In this document: positions 1 to 6,910 of the stretch, piece by piece
Layout of the letters: the number at the start of each line of letters is the position of its first letter
Position numbering within the stretch: the stretch's first letter is position 1
Assembly: GCA_031288815.1 (NCBI GenBank)
Contig: JAITQR010000220.1
Coordinates: 1-11,811 of the forward strand
Length of the DNA stretch: 11,811 nucleotides
Origin: Treponema sp.
GTDB lineage: Bacteria > Spirochaetota > Spirochaetia > Treponematales > Breznakiellaceae
Direction: 5' to 3'
The notes under the pieces: generated by a model
Told to the model about the DNA's origin: nothing
What the model saw: the letters and a program-made list of their open reading frames with translations, nothing else
Databases searched by the model: none
Position numbers and translations under genes: made by a program

Positions 1-340
1 CGCGGTTCCCGGCTGCCTCGACGACGGGGAAAAGAAACTTATCGCCCGGGTAAGGGAAACGTACCTGTCCCTCAAAGCCATTCCCTGTACCGCCTGCGAG
101 TATTGTCTGCCCTGCCCCAAGGGGGTCAATATTCCCGGGGTGTTTACCCGGTACAACGAGGGGATCATGTTCGGCACCTTCGAGCCTGCCAGGCGGAGCT
201 ATATGTTCCAGACCAGGGGCAATTCGGACGCCTCTCTCTGTGCGGCCTGCGGGGCCTGTGAAAAGAAATGCCCCCAGCATATCGGGATAATCGGGGAACT
301 CAAGACCGCCCACGAAAAACTCAGGGGCTGGGTAGAATAA
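1..340 (+). CDS. Aldo/keto reductase, C-terminal 4Fe-4S domain (5'-truncated)
   Basis: The window opens inside this gene; codons are in frame from base 2 to the TAA at 338-340, giving the last 112 residues. Two cysteine clusters are visible: CTACEYCLPCP (C-x2-C-x2-C-x2-C-P) and CAACGACEKKCP (C-x2-C-x2-C-x3-C-P). They are separated by a stretch ending in VNIPGVFTRYNEGIMFG. This arrangement is typical of the ferredoxin-like tail on a bacterial subfamily of NAD(P)H-type aldo/keto reductases; the TIM-barrel part lies outside the window. By family knowledge it is a cytoplasmic oxidoreductase carrying one or two iron-sulfur clusters, with substrate unknown. A likely rho-independent terminator follows 10 bases after the stop. 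An isolated ferredoxin is unlikely because the PKGVNIP...YNE context is characteristic of the reductase fusion. Confidence 0.85.
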   Translation, partial: AVPGCLDDGEKKLIARVRETYLSLKAIPCTACEYCLPCPKGVNIPGVFTRYNEGIMFGTFEPARRSYMFQTRGNSDASLCAACGACEKKCPQHIGIIGELKTAHEKLRGWVE

Positions 341-349
341 GGAATCATT

Positions 350-393
350 CCGGCGTATAGGGCAAGAGCTATTATGCGCCGGTCTGTTTTATT
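350..393 (+). terminator. Rho-independent terminator after aldo/keto reductase
   Basis: The arms CCGGCGTATA (350-359) and TATGCGCCGG (373-382) form a 10-bp GC-rich stem with one G-U pair and a 13-nt loop. The T-rich tail TCTGTTTTATT follows immediately. It begins 10 bases after the reductase stop codon. Confidence 0.6.
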
Positions 394-465
394 CCCTCCC
401 TCTGGTCGGCGGGCGCTACGCTTCAAATCCGGCGTTTTCGGCATACAGAATTATAAGTCGGGCAA
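392..465. repeat. Direct repeat copy 1 containing a tRNA 3'-end remnant
   Basis: These 74 bases recur at 549-622 with one mismatch (401 versus 558), an offset of 157. The right edge of this copy, TCGGGCAA, is the complement of the 3' end of the tRNA-Pro gene. Beyond it, GCGGATTTG still matches the tRNA sequence CCGGATTTG after a one-base gap, so about 17 bases of tRNA are duplicated. No gene is seen in the surrounding interval 341-614, which is otherwise GC-rich and non-coding. It also contains a small GCCGCC/GGCGGC inverted repeat at 530-547. Confidence 0.85.
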
Positions 466-548
466 GCGGATTTGGCCGCCGGTCGCAAACTTCCTGTTCG
501 CTCCCTTTGGCCCGGCTCCGCGCCCTGACGCCGCCCTCCCTGGCGGCT

Positions 549-622
549 TTCCCTCCCCCTGGTCGGCGGGCGCTACGCTTCAAATCCGGCGTTTTCGGCA
601 TACAGAATTATAAGTCGGGCAA
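549..622. repeat. Direct repeat copy 2, overlapping the tRNA-Pro 3' end
   Basis: Second copy of the 74-bp repeat at 392-465. Its last 8 bases (615-622) are the genuine 3' acceptor strand and discriminator base of tRNA-Pro. The remaining 66 bases lie downstream of the tRNA in its transcription direction. Confidence 0.85.
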
Positions 623-689
623 CCCGGATTTGAACCGGGGACCCCAAGTCCCCCAGACTTGTACGCTAAACCAACTGCGCTATTGCCCG
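615..689 (-). tRNA. tRNA-Pro (anticodon GGG)
   Basis: Read on the minus strand, the cloverleaf is complete. The acceptor is CGGGCAA/TTGCCCG with discriminator A, and T8 is present. The D stem is GCGC/GCGT with loop AGTTGGTTTA. The anticodon stem is CAAGT/ACTTG with loop CTGGGGG, giving anticodon GGG. The variable loop is GGGTC, and the T stem is CCCGG/CCGGG with loop TTCAAAT. Length is 75 nt and CCA is not encoded (the next bases are CTT). GGG reads proline codons CCC and CCU. A promoter 40 bases upstream supports independent transcription. Confidence 0.95.
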
Positions 690-728
690 ACCTATGACTC
701 TGCCGCCATCAGACAGAATTGAGATAAA

Positions 729-757
729 AATCTAGCATAAGCGCCAAGGGCTGTCAA
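729..757 (-). promoter_or_regulatory. Sigma-70-type promoter for tRNA-Pro
   Basis: On the minus strand a consensus -35 TTGACA (757-752) is followed, after exactly 17 bases, by TAGATT (734-729), a 4/6 match to TATAAT. The start site would fall near 721, giving a leader of roughly 30 nt before the mature tRNA 5' end. Nothing coding is seen in 690-1010, which holds this promoter, an 11-bp-period duplication of GCTCCGGTTA (764-773, 775-784), and repeat copy A with its hairpin. Confidence 0.7.
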
Positions 758-831
758 GTTATCGCTCCGGTTATGCTCCGGTTAGATTTTTACCTGAGAT
801 GTCACGCTTTTGCTGACAGTGTCCGGGCTTA

Positions 832-977
832 GCCGCGCTTCGCGCGTGAAACCACAAAAAATCGCCGGAGAGGCGATTTTTGCCCTGTAAACCCCGTCCG
901 TCTGTCCGATCGATTGATTGTTATTGATCAAACCGAAGCTGCGCGCATGCCGGGCACAGATCGGGATTTTTGCGGCG
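832..977. repeat. Dispersed structured intergenic repeat, copy A
   Basis: This stretch aligns with 9290-9406 over its whole length. Both begin with a small GCGC-(TTC/CTC)-GCGC hairpin and continue with a terminator-like hairpin. Both end with ACCGAAG...GCGCAT.CCGG...ATCGGGATTTT.GCGGC. Copy A carries about 16-18 extra bases (a GATTGATTGTTATTGATC-like insert at about 910-930) relative to copy B. Confidence 0.65.
856..881 (-). terminator. Terminator hairpin downstream of nth
   Basis: A perfect 10-bp inverted repeat, AAAAATCGCC (857-866) and GGCGATTTTT (872-881), has a 5-nt loop. On the minus strand the second arm runs into six T residues. It lies about 130 bases past the nth stop codon and upstream of the tRNA promoter, so it plausibly ends the carD-ispD-ispF-nth transcript. 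The near-symmetry means it may also act on the plus strand. Confidence 0.65.
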
Positions 978-1010
978 CAGGTGGCGTAAAAATCCGCTTG
1001 CCACGGGCCG

Positions 1011-1748
1011 CTAACGGCTCCGTTCCACCCCCCTGCGCCGGCAATAGCCGGTAATCACACAGCGGGAGCAAAAAGGACTCACGGGACGGCAGAGGTTCTG
1101 GCCGTATAGCACCAGGAGGGAGTTGATCCCCTTCCAGTACCTCTGGGGCAGGGAGGCTCGCAGGGCCATTTCGGTCTCCTGGGGGGTTTTTGTTTCCACC
1201 CAGCCGCCCCGGTTGCAGATCCGGTGGACATGGACATCCACGCAGATCCCCGGCAGATCGAAGGCTTCGGTCAGCACCAGGTTCGCGGTTTTCCGTCCCA
1301 CCCCCGGCAGGGCGAGGAGTTCGTCCATGTCCGGAGGAACCCGGCCTCCGTATTTTTCAAGCAGGATATGGGCGATTTTTTTGAGATTCGCCGCCTTGGT
1401 ACGGTAAAAGCCGGCGGGATAGGCCAGCTTCGCCACGGTCTCCACCCGCAGACGGTTGAGTTCCTCCGGGCCGGGGGCCCTGGCCAAAAGCCGGGCGGAA
1501 GCTTCGATAGTCACCTCGTCCTTGGTACGGAGGCTCAGGATGGTGGAGACCAGCACCGCCCAGGGATCCCGGGTGTAGCGTTCCGCCACGGTAGTTACCG
1601 AGGGATCTTTGCGGATCGGCTTACCCTCCTCAGCCCGATCCTCCCGGTAGGTCTCCCGCCAGTGGTTCAGGGCGGCGTTGATCCGATCCCATTCCACCGG
1701 GCCTTCGATTCCCCTGCTCCCCGGGGAGGGGGCTTCATCCTCTTTCAT
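1011..1748 (-). CDS. nth: Endonuclease III (DNA glycosylase/AP lyase)
   Basis: This 245-residue protein removes oxidised pyrimidines and cleaves the resulting abasic site in base-excision repair in the cytoplasm. The helix-hairpin-helix LPGVGRKTANLVL starts at residue 147 and supplies the catalytic lysine K153; the catalytic aspartate is D171 in VDVHVHRI. The C-terminal 4Fe-4S loop is intact, with Cys220, 227, 230 and 236 in the canonical C-x6-C-x2-C-x5-C spacing. The N-terminus is about 25-30 residues longer than E. coli Nth and charged, so a downstream start cannot be excluded. The ATG overlaps the ispF stop as ATGA (1745-1748), implying translational coupling at the end of an operon. MutY is unlikely because the protein is short, has K153 in the HhH, and lacks the extra C-terminal domain. 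Confidence 0.95.
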   Translation of the reverse strand: MKEDEAPSPGSRGIEGPVEWDRINAALNHWRETYREDRAEEGKPIRKDPSVTTVAERYTRDPWAVLVSTILSLRTKDEVTIEASARLLARAPGPEELNRLRVETVAKLAYPAGFYRTKAANLKKIAHILLEKYGGRVPPDMDELLALPGVGRKTANLVLTEAFDLPGICVDVHVHRICNRGGWVETKTPQETEMALRASLPQRYWKGINSLLVLYGQNLCRPVSPFCSRCVITGYCRRRGVERSR

Positions 1749-2221
1749 ACCCGCTCCAAAAGACAGACCGCCTCGGCTTCCACGGCGATCCCCTCGCCCA
1801 CCGGCCCGAGGCCCTCGCCGGTTTTACCCTTTACAAAAACCGCCTCCACCGGGGCTTCCAGGGAGCCGGCCAGGGCCCGGCGTATCCTGTCCCGGTAGGG
1901 GAGCAGCCGGGGTTTCTCGCAGCAGACCACGCAGTCAAGGTTGACAAGACGCCAGCCTTCCCCCTTCACCAGGCCGAAGGCGGCCCGAAGCAGGGCCATG
2001 GAATCCGCGTCTTTCCAGCGGACCTCGCTCGGGGGGAAAAGGGCGCCTATGTCCCCCAGGGCGGCGGCCCCGAGCAGGGCGTCGGCCACGGCGTGGGCCA
2101 GCACGTCGCCGTCCGAATGACCCAGTTCCCCGAAATCCGCCTCCAAGTCCACCCCGGCCAGGAGAAAGGGCCGGCCCGGAACCAGCCGGTGGAGATCCCG
2201 CCCCAGACCAACCCGTATCAA
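1745..2221 (-). CDS. ispF: 2-C-methyl-D-erythritol 2,4-cyclodiphosphate synthase
   Basis: IspF cyclises CDP-methylerythritol phosphate to methylerythritol cyclodiphosphate with release of CMP, in the cytosolic MEP isoprenoid pathway. I chose the TTG at 2221-2219, which overlaps the ispD stop as TTGA. It gives MIRVGLGRDLH and 158 residues, matching the roughly 159 of E. coli IspF. Upstream residues in the same frame only shadow the end of ispD. Metal ligands are present: D9 and H11 (GRDLH) and H43 in the block HSDGDVLAH. The family block ALLGAAALGDIGALFP and the C-terminal GPVGEGIAVEAEAV also match. No strong ribosome-binding site precedes the TTG, so translation probably depends on termination of ispD. 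The stop overlaps the nth start by four bases. Confidence 0.93.
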   Translation of the reverse strand: MIRVGLGRDLHRLVPGRPFLLAGVDLEADFGELGHSDGDVLAHAVADALLGAAALGDIGALFPPSEVRWKDADSMALLRAAFGLVKGEGWRLVNLDCVVCCEKPRLLPYRDRIRRALAGSLEAPVEAVFVKGKTGEGLGPVGEGIAVEAEAVCLLERV

Positions 2222-3030
2222 GACGAGCCCCGGGCGGGAATATCCCGGCCCAGATCCCCCGGAAAGGTGATCTTCCTGTTTCCGATCTCCCCCGGCACGG
2301 TCGCCACGGGGCCGTAGAACTCGCCCCACACCTCCGCGTCATCGGTGTATTCCCGACCCCCGGCCAGCTCCTTTTCGGCCGCCTTTTCGTGGGCCCGCAG
2401 GATCTCCGGAAATAAAAAACCCTGGGGCGTCTGGGCGGTCCCGGTACCTGCCCGGCGGAGATGTCGCAGGATAAAACCTTCCCCGTCGACCTCCTTGGGG
2501 GTCTCCACCAGGGGAAGCAGGGGGATAGCCGCGCCGTATGTAAGGGTTTGCCGGATTACCGTGGAAATAAGGGACGCGCTGACCCAGGGCCGGGCGCCGT
2601 CATGGATAAGGGCCAGACCGGGCTTATAGGCCGCCAGAAAGGAAAGGGCGTGATGAACCGACAAGCGCCGGCTTAAGCCGCCGGGGACAAAGAGGATCCG
2701 GGGCCGGGGCTTCTCCGGTTCCTCCCCTTCCCGGAGAGAGAGAAGATAGTCCGGCAGGGCTTTCCGGGCCTCAAGCTCTCCCTGGGCAGGCACGGCAATG
2801 GCGATGGTCTCTATCCGGGGAAAAACGGCAAAGGCAAGAACCGAGGCGCCCAGCACGGTAAGGGGCTTCCCCTGATTATCCAAAAAACCCCCGCCCAGGG
2901 GCAGATATTCCTTCTTGGAAGGAGGCTCCCCTTCCGGCCTCATACGGGAAGACGAGCCCGCGGCGGCGATAACTACGGCGAAAGGGGACGCGGATCTGTC
3001 CGGAACCGCCCCCCCGGGACGGGTTTCCAT
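2218..3030 (-). CDS. ispD: 2-C-methyl-D-erythritol 4-phosphate cytidylyltransferase
   Basis: IspD couples MEP with CTP to form CDP-methylerythritol, releasing pyrophosphate. This is two steps before the IspF reaction encoded immediately downstream. The 270-residue product has the nucleotide-binding loop AAAGSSSRM (22-30) with following lysines K39/K40. It also has GGLSRRLSVHHAL (117-129), HDGARP with D144, TPQGF (201-205) and TDD (229-231), ending NRKITFPGDL. It is longer than E. coli IspD (about 236 aa), mainly from an N-terminal extension of about 16 residues and an insertion near 95-110. The ATG is 6 bases after the carD stop, without a clear Shine-Dalgarno sequence. In some spirochaetes I recall, IspD and IspF are one fused protein; here they are separate reading frames one base apart in phase. 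Confidence 0.93.
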   Translation of the reverse strand: METRPGGAVPDRSASPFAVVIAAAGSSSRMRPEGEPPSKKEYLPLGGGFLDNQGKPLTVLGASVLAFAVFPRIETIAIAVPAQGELEARKALPDYLLSLREGEEPEKPRPRILFVPGGLSRRLSVHHALSFLAAYKPGLALIHDGARPWVSASLISTVIRQTLTYGAAIPLLPLVETPKEVDGEGFILRHLRRAGTGTAQTPQGFLFPEILRAHEKAAEKELAGGREYTDDAEVWGEFYGPVATVPGEIGNRKITFPGDLGRDIPARGSS

Positions 3031-3036
3031 AAAAAG

Positions 3037-3534
3037 CTATTTGGATTCCAGGCGGGTAAAGATCAGATTCTCCACCTCTTCCCGGTTCTTTCGCAGGGAA
3101 TAGGAGATTTCATCTTCCAGCAGCTTAAGGGCCGAATCGTAGAGCTTCCGCTCTAAAATAGGCAGTTCTTTAACCTTGCTGCGGTGGTAGAGGGAACGGA
3201 CGATCATGGCGATATCGGAAACGCTGCCCTTCTTGAGCAGATCGAGATTCATCTGATACCGGAGCTTCCAGTCCGAGGGGATGGGATCGTAATCCTCGCC
3301 GATCAGATCCAGGGCCTTCTGCGCCTCATCCTTGGGAACGATGGGACGTATCCCCAGTCCCTCGGCCTTTTCCACCGGAACCATGATGGTCATATCCGAA
3401 ACTTCAAGATAGATAACGTAGTAGGGGATTTTCTCGCTTTTAAATATCTTTTCCTCGATGGAAGTAATAATCCCCACCCCCTGACTGGGGTAGACTATTT
3501 TTTGATTTACCTGAAAGCTCTTCGCCTTAGTCAT
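3037..3534 (-). CDS. carD: CarD/CdnL-family RNA polymerase-binding regulator
   Basis: This 165-residue protein has the N-terminal RNA-polymerase interaction domain of the CarD_CdnL_TRCF family (FQVNQKIVYPSQGVG at 7-21, extending to about 65). A helical C-terminal domain follows (70-165). W89 in PSDWKLRY corresponds to the tryptophan that, in characterised CarD proteins, wedges into the minor groove at the upstream edge of the transcription bubble. The segments GSVSDIA and ELPILERKLYDSA are typical of CdnL. By family knowledge it binds the polymerase beta subunit and stabilises open complexes, mainly at strong and rRNA promoters. It has its own promoter-like sequence very close to the ATG and is followed by ispD after 6 bases. 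It is too short to be the transcription-repair coupling factor, which shares only the N-terminal domain. Confidence 0.92.
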   Translation of the reverse strand: MTKAKSFQVNQKIVYPSQGVGIITSIEEKIFKSEKIPYYVIYLEVSDMTIMVPVEKAEGLGIRPIVPKDEAQKALDLIGEDYDPIPSDWKLRYQMNLDLLKKGSVSDIAMIVRSLYHRSKVKELPILERKLYDSALKLLEDEISYSLRKNREEVENLIFTRLESK

Positions 3535-3542
3535 TAGATTTT

Positions 3543-3572
3543 ATTATACCGTAAAGAAGCCTCCTTAGTCCA
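3543..3572 (-). promoter_or_regulatory. Promoter for carD with -10 box nearly at the start codon
   Basis: On the minus strand TGGACT, an 18-base spacer and a perfect TATAAT are followed by only eight bases (AAAATCTA) before the carD ATG at 3534. Two in-frame stop codons (TAATAA) lie within this segment, so no upstream start is possible. A strong AAGGAGG occurs within the spacer, about 27 bases from the ATG. That is too far to serve carD and would not be transcribed from this promoter. Confidence 0.6.
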
Positions 3573-3582
3573 CAGCCCGAAA

Positions 3583-6500
3583 CTACTTCCCCCCGGCGGC
3601 AAGCTGCAGGGTTTCCCCCCTTTCCATGAACCCGGTTTGCCCTTGGGCCTCCGCTTTTTCCCGCTTCCTGTCGTGCCGGCTGTTCAGGATGGAGTACATC
3701 ACCGGGGTAACAAAAAGGGTCATAATGGAGCTTACCGTAAGACCCCCCACAAAAGTCTTGCCGATGGGCTGGATGGTATCCGCCCCGACGCCGGGGAAAA
3801 AGGCGATGGGGAACATCCCACGGATCGTGGTAAGGCTGGTCATCAGGATGGGCCGCAGGCGGTTCCTGCCCGCCTCCAGGCAGGCGTCCCTCACTTTCAT
3901 ACCCCGGGCCCGGAGGGTGTTGGTGTAGTCCACCAGAACGATCCCGTTATTCACCACTACCCCTACCAGGGCGACAATGCCTACCACGGAGAACATAGAC
4001 ATGGCCTGGCCGGTAAACTTGTATATCCAGATAACCCCGATAAAGAGGAGGGGGATGGAGAAGAAGATGATCAAAGGATCCACGAAAGATTCAAACTGGC
4101 TTGCCATGAGGCCGAATACAAGAAACACCGCGGCGGCGACGATGAACACGAAGCGCCAGAAATAGGTTTCTATCTCCTGGGCTTCCCCCAGATACCGAAC
4201 CGTCACATCCTCCCTGGTTACCAGGTACTGTTTCACCGTGTTTTCCAGCCGGCGCTGCATATCGGTGGCGGCGATTCCCGGGGGAAGATTCCCGGTTATC
4301 CGGATAACCCGTTCCTGCTTCTCCCGCCGTATGGAAGAAGGCGCCCGGTTCTCGACTATCCGGGCCACGTTGGAAAGGGAAATCCTCGCCCCCGAGCGGC
4401 TCAACACGAACACCGCGTCCAGATTCGGGAGTCCCTCCCGATCGGAATCCCGGAGCATCACGTTGACATCCATCAGCCGATCCCCCCGGCTCATGGTAGT
4501 GGCGGTATAGCCGTTCATGGCGCTACGGACCTCGCTGGCGATGGAGGAAAGGGACACGCCCAGGGAGGCGGCCCGTTCCCGGTCAATCTCCACGATCAAC
4601 TGCGGCGCGCCCTCGTCAATATTGATGACGGGATTTTCGATTTCCGGAAGGTAGCGGGTCATAATGGTCTGGATCTCCCCGGCGGTGTCCATGATGGCAT
4701 CGTAGCTCCGGGAGCTTATGGCCATTTCCACGGCGGAAGTATTTCCCATGGTCCGGCCGGCCCGGAAGCTTACCCGGGCGCCGGGAACAGCGCTGGTATA
4801 GGGGGTAAGTTTCCTGATAATCGACTCGGGGGTATCGATCTGCATGGCCGGTTCGGGCAGGATAATCTGGATGGAACCCTGGTTGGTCCCGGTCCGCCGG
4901 GCGGTAAGGATAACGCTGCTGTAGCCCTGTACTTCCCGCTTGATAAGCTCCTCAATATCGAACAGCACCGCTTCGGTAACGTCGACGGCGGTACCCTGGG
5001 GCATGGCCACGTTGAGGTTTACGTTGTCATCAATACGGGTCCGGATGTACATATTCATCCCCACCCCGCCGAACTGGAGAAGGGAAAAAACAAGGAGCAG
5101 TATTGCCAGGCTTACCACCAGGAACCGGTGGGAAAGACAGTATTCCAGCGCAAGGCGGTACCGGTTCTCCATTCCCCGGAAGAAACCTTCCATCCGGTCG
5201 TCCACCCAGCGGAAGACCCGGATTTTCAGGGGTTTCTGCTTGCGGGTATTGAGTTTAAGGATTGAGCCGCAGAGGCTGGGAACCAGGCTAATAGCCACCA
5301 GCAGGGAGCAGATAAGGCTTATCACCACCGTAAAGATAAGATCGCTAAAAAGCTGGCCCATTTCCCGGAGATCGTTTTTGTAGATGATCAGGGGGATAAA
5401 CACGCAGATGGTGGTGGTTGAGGAGGCGACAATCGCCCGGAGCATCTCCCGGCTCCCCAGGATCGCCGCGATATCCGGCTTCGCGCCCCGCTCGCGGTAA
5501 CTGTGGACATTTTCCAGAATTACGATGGAACCGTCCACGGTCATCCCCAGGCCCATGATAAGACCGGTCATGGTAAGAAGGTTCAGGGTAAAACCGAAGA
5601 CCGCCATAAACATGAGGGTAAGGAGGATCGATATGGGTATAGTCAGGCCGATGATAAGGGTTCCTTTGATGTTCCGCAGGAAGAAGAGGAGTATCAGCAT
5701 AGCCAGAAGGGCGCCCTGGAGGGCGTTGGCATATACCTGGTTAAGGGTGGCCCTGATCATGGAAGTGTTGTCCGACAGAATCTCCAGGGTGATGCCCCGG
5801 GGCAGATCGGCGTTGATCTCCGCCAGGGCGGCCCGTACCCGATCCGATACCTTTACCTGGTTGCTGTCGCTTTCGCTGGTCACCTGGATGTAAACCCCGC
5901 TCTGGCCGTTCACGTAGACCCGTGCCGCGTTGTCGTTGTAACCCAGAGCCACGTCGGCAATATCCTCAAGGCGCACCACCTGGGAACGGTTTGCCGTAAC
6001 CAGGCCGGAGGAACCAATGCCTACCGTTTTGACTACCAGCCGCTTGATCTGATCCACGCTGACAAGCTCTTCCTGGGTCATAATCTGGTATTCCCTGGTA
6101 CCCCGGCGCAGGTTTCCCCCGGAGGAAAGGACGCTCTGGCCCTTTAGGGCGCTGGAAACGTCGCTCAGGGTAAGGTTGAACGCGGCGAGCCGGTTCAGGG
6201 AAACCGCGACCTTGACGATCTGGGTTGTACCGCCGGTAACTTCCGCGGAAGCCACCCCGTCGATCCGCTCAATACTGGACTGGATCTCGTCCTCGGCGAA
6301 GATCCGGAGCTGATCGGGCGGGTAATTTCCCCGGACCACCAGGCGCATGATCGGCATGGCGCTCATGTCAAAACGCCGCACCGTGGGGGTTTCCACCCCG
6401 TCGGGCAGGGAGTTAACCAGACGGTTCACCAATGTCTGGGCGTCGGTCACCGCCTTATCCATATCCATTCCGTAGGCAAATTCGAGATTGATAAAACTCG

Positions 6501-6762
6501 ACTCAAACTGGGAACTGCTGGTGATATTGGTAAGCCCCCGGGAAGCGGAAAGGGCCCGTTCCAGCCGTTCGGTAAGGTTTTTTTCCACATCCCCGGGCCC
6601 CGCCCCGGGGAACCGGGTATAGACCGACAGCACCGGCCGGCTGGTGGAAGGGTACAGATCTACCGCAAGATTGGGAACCAGCGTGGCGGCAATGCCCAAG
6701 GCCAGGGCGTAAAGCACCACCATAGTAACCGGATGCTTAACCGAATATCCCGCAATGTTCAT
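3583..6762 (-). CDS. RND-family efflux pump, inner-membrane permease
   Basis: The 1059-residue length and architecture match HAE/AcrB-like RND pumps, which export drugs, detergents or other amphiphiles using ion-motive force. TM1 is at 12-30, followed by a large periplasmic loop (about 31-340), TM2-TM6 (about 345-500) and an amphipathic linker. TM7 is near 546-562, a second porter loop follows (about 570-865), and TM8-TM12 occupy 868-1025. Family signatures include VDLYPSTSRP near the N-terminus, LIMGLGMTVDGSIVILENV in TM4, LVGVVVNNGIVLVDY in TM10 and RLRPILMTSL at 968-977. Of the AcrB proton-relay residues, D407 (D410 here) and R971 (R970) are kept. The D408 position is Gly and the K940 position is Asn. 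A GGGG-rich ribosome-binding site precedes the ATG. It follows the adaptor gene after 148 bases. Substrate is not predictable. Confidence 0.93.
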   Translation of the reverse strand: MNIAGYSVKHPVTMVVLYALALGIAATLVPNLAVDLYPSTSRPVLSVYTRFPGAGPGDVEKNLTERLERALSASRGLTNITSSSQFESSFINLEFAYGMDMDKAVTDAQTLVNRLVNSLPDGVETPTVRRFDMSAMPIMRLVVRGNYPPDQLRIFAEDEIQSSIERIDGVASAEVTGGTTQIVKVAVSLNRLAAFNLTLSDVSSALKGQSVLSSGGNLRRGTREYQIMTQEELVSVDQIKRLVVKTVGIGSSGLVTANRSQVVRLEDIADVALGYNDNAARVYVNGQSGVYIQVTSESDSNQVKVSDRVRAALAEINADLPRGITLEILSDNTSMIRATLNQVYANALQGALLAMLILLFFLRNIKGTLIIGLTIPISILLTLMFMAVFGFTLNLLTMTGLIMGLGMTVDGSIVILENVHSYRERGAKPDIAAILGSREMLRAIVASSTTTICVFIPLIIYKNDLREMGQLFSDLIFTVVISLICSLLVAISLVPSLCGSILKLNTRKQKPLKIRVFRWVDDRMEGFFRGMENRYRLALEYCLSHRFLVVSLAILLLVFSLLQFGGVGMNMYIRTRIDDNVNLNVAMPQGTAVDVTEAVLFDIEELIKREVQGYSSVILTARRTGTNQGSIQIILPEPAMQIDTPESIIRKLTPYTSAVPGARVSFRAGRTMGNTSAVEMAISSRSYDAIMDTAGEIQTIMTRYLPEIENPVINIDEGAPQLIVEIDRERAASLGVSLSSIASEVRSAMNGYTATTMSRGDRLMDVNVMLRDSDREGLPNLDAVFVLSRSGARISLSNVARIVENRAPSSIRREKQERVIRITGNLPPGIAATDMQRRLENTVKQYLVTREDVTVRYLGEAQEIETYFWRFVFIVAAAVFLVFGLMASQFESFVDPLIIFFSIPLLFIGVIWIYKFTGQAMSMFSVVGIVALVGVVVNNGIVLVDYTNTLRARGMKVRDACLEAGRNRLRPILMTSLTTIRGMFPIAFFPGVGADTIQPIGKTFVGGLTVSSIMTLFVTPVMYSILNSRHDRKREKAEAQGQTGFMERGETLQLAAGGK

Positions 6763-6860
6763 CTGCCCCCCTTCCCCGGAAAAAAACCCCTTCAGGATCC
6801 GCGCGGAAACAACATGACCGATTGGCCTGTTATTTTCTCATTGCGCCGCGTAAACAAGCG

Positions 6861-6885
6861 GAACAAAAGGCATGGCATTTTGTTC
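6861..6885. other. Inverted repeat between adaptor and pump genes
   Basis: GAACAAAA (6861-6868) and TTTTGTTC (6878-6885) are perfect complements around a 9-nt loop. The outer CAA and TTG can extend the stem across a bulge. It lies in the 148-bp gap inside the efflux operon, where the flanking genes could otherwise be tightly packed. There is no T-run on the minus strand, so it is not a classical terminator. It could be a processing or stability hairpin, or a protein-binding dyad. Confidence 0.5.
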
Positions 6886-6910
6886 TTGCCCGGGCCCTAC
6901 GGGACTTCTC

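Noticed and set aside
458..480. A possible second tRNA at the left repeat copy
   Set aside because: Only the acceptor end and a few T-arm bases are present; the D and anticodon arms are absent.
374..722. Two overlapping plus-strand open frames of 70-80 codons sharing a common peptide
   Set aside because: The shared peptide is simply the translation of the direct repeat, and one frame runs through the tRNA gene on the opposite strand.
2218..2245. Programmed -1 frameshift fusing IspD and IspF
   Set aside because: There is no X-XXY-YYZ slippery heptamer before the stop and no clear downstream pseudoknot. Simple TTGA start-stop overlap explains the arrangement better.
2222..2329. Longer IspF starting inside ispD at 2329
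   Set aside because: The extra residues have no IspF homology and are the shadow of ispD coding sequence. The TTG at 2221 restores the family N-terminus.
3637..5265. A 542-codon open frame on the plus strand opposite the RND pump gene
   Set aside because: It lies wholly antisense to a well-supported RND pump. Its His/Gly/Pro-rich composition is what a GC-rich gene gives in the opposite frame, and it has no recognisable domain.
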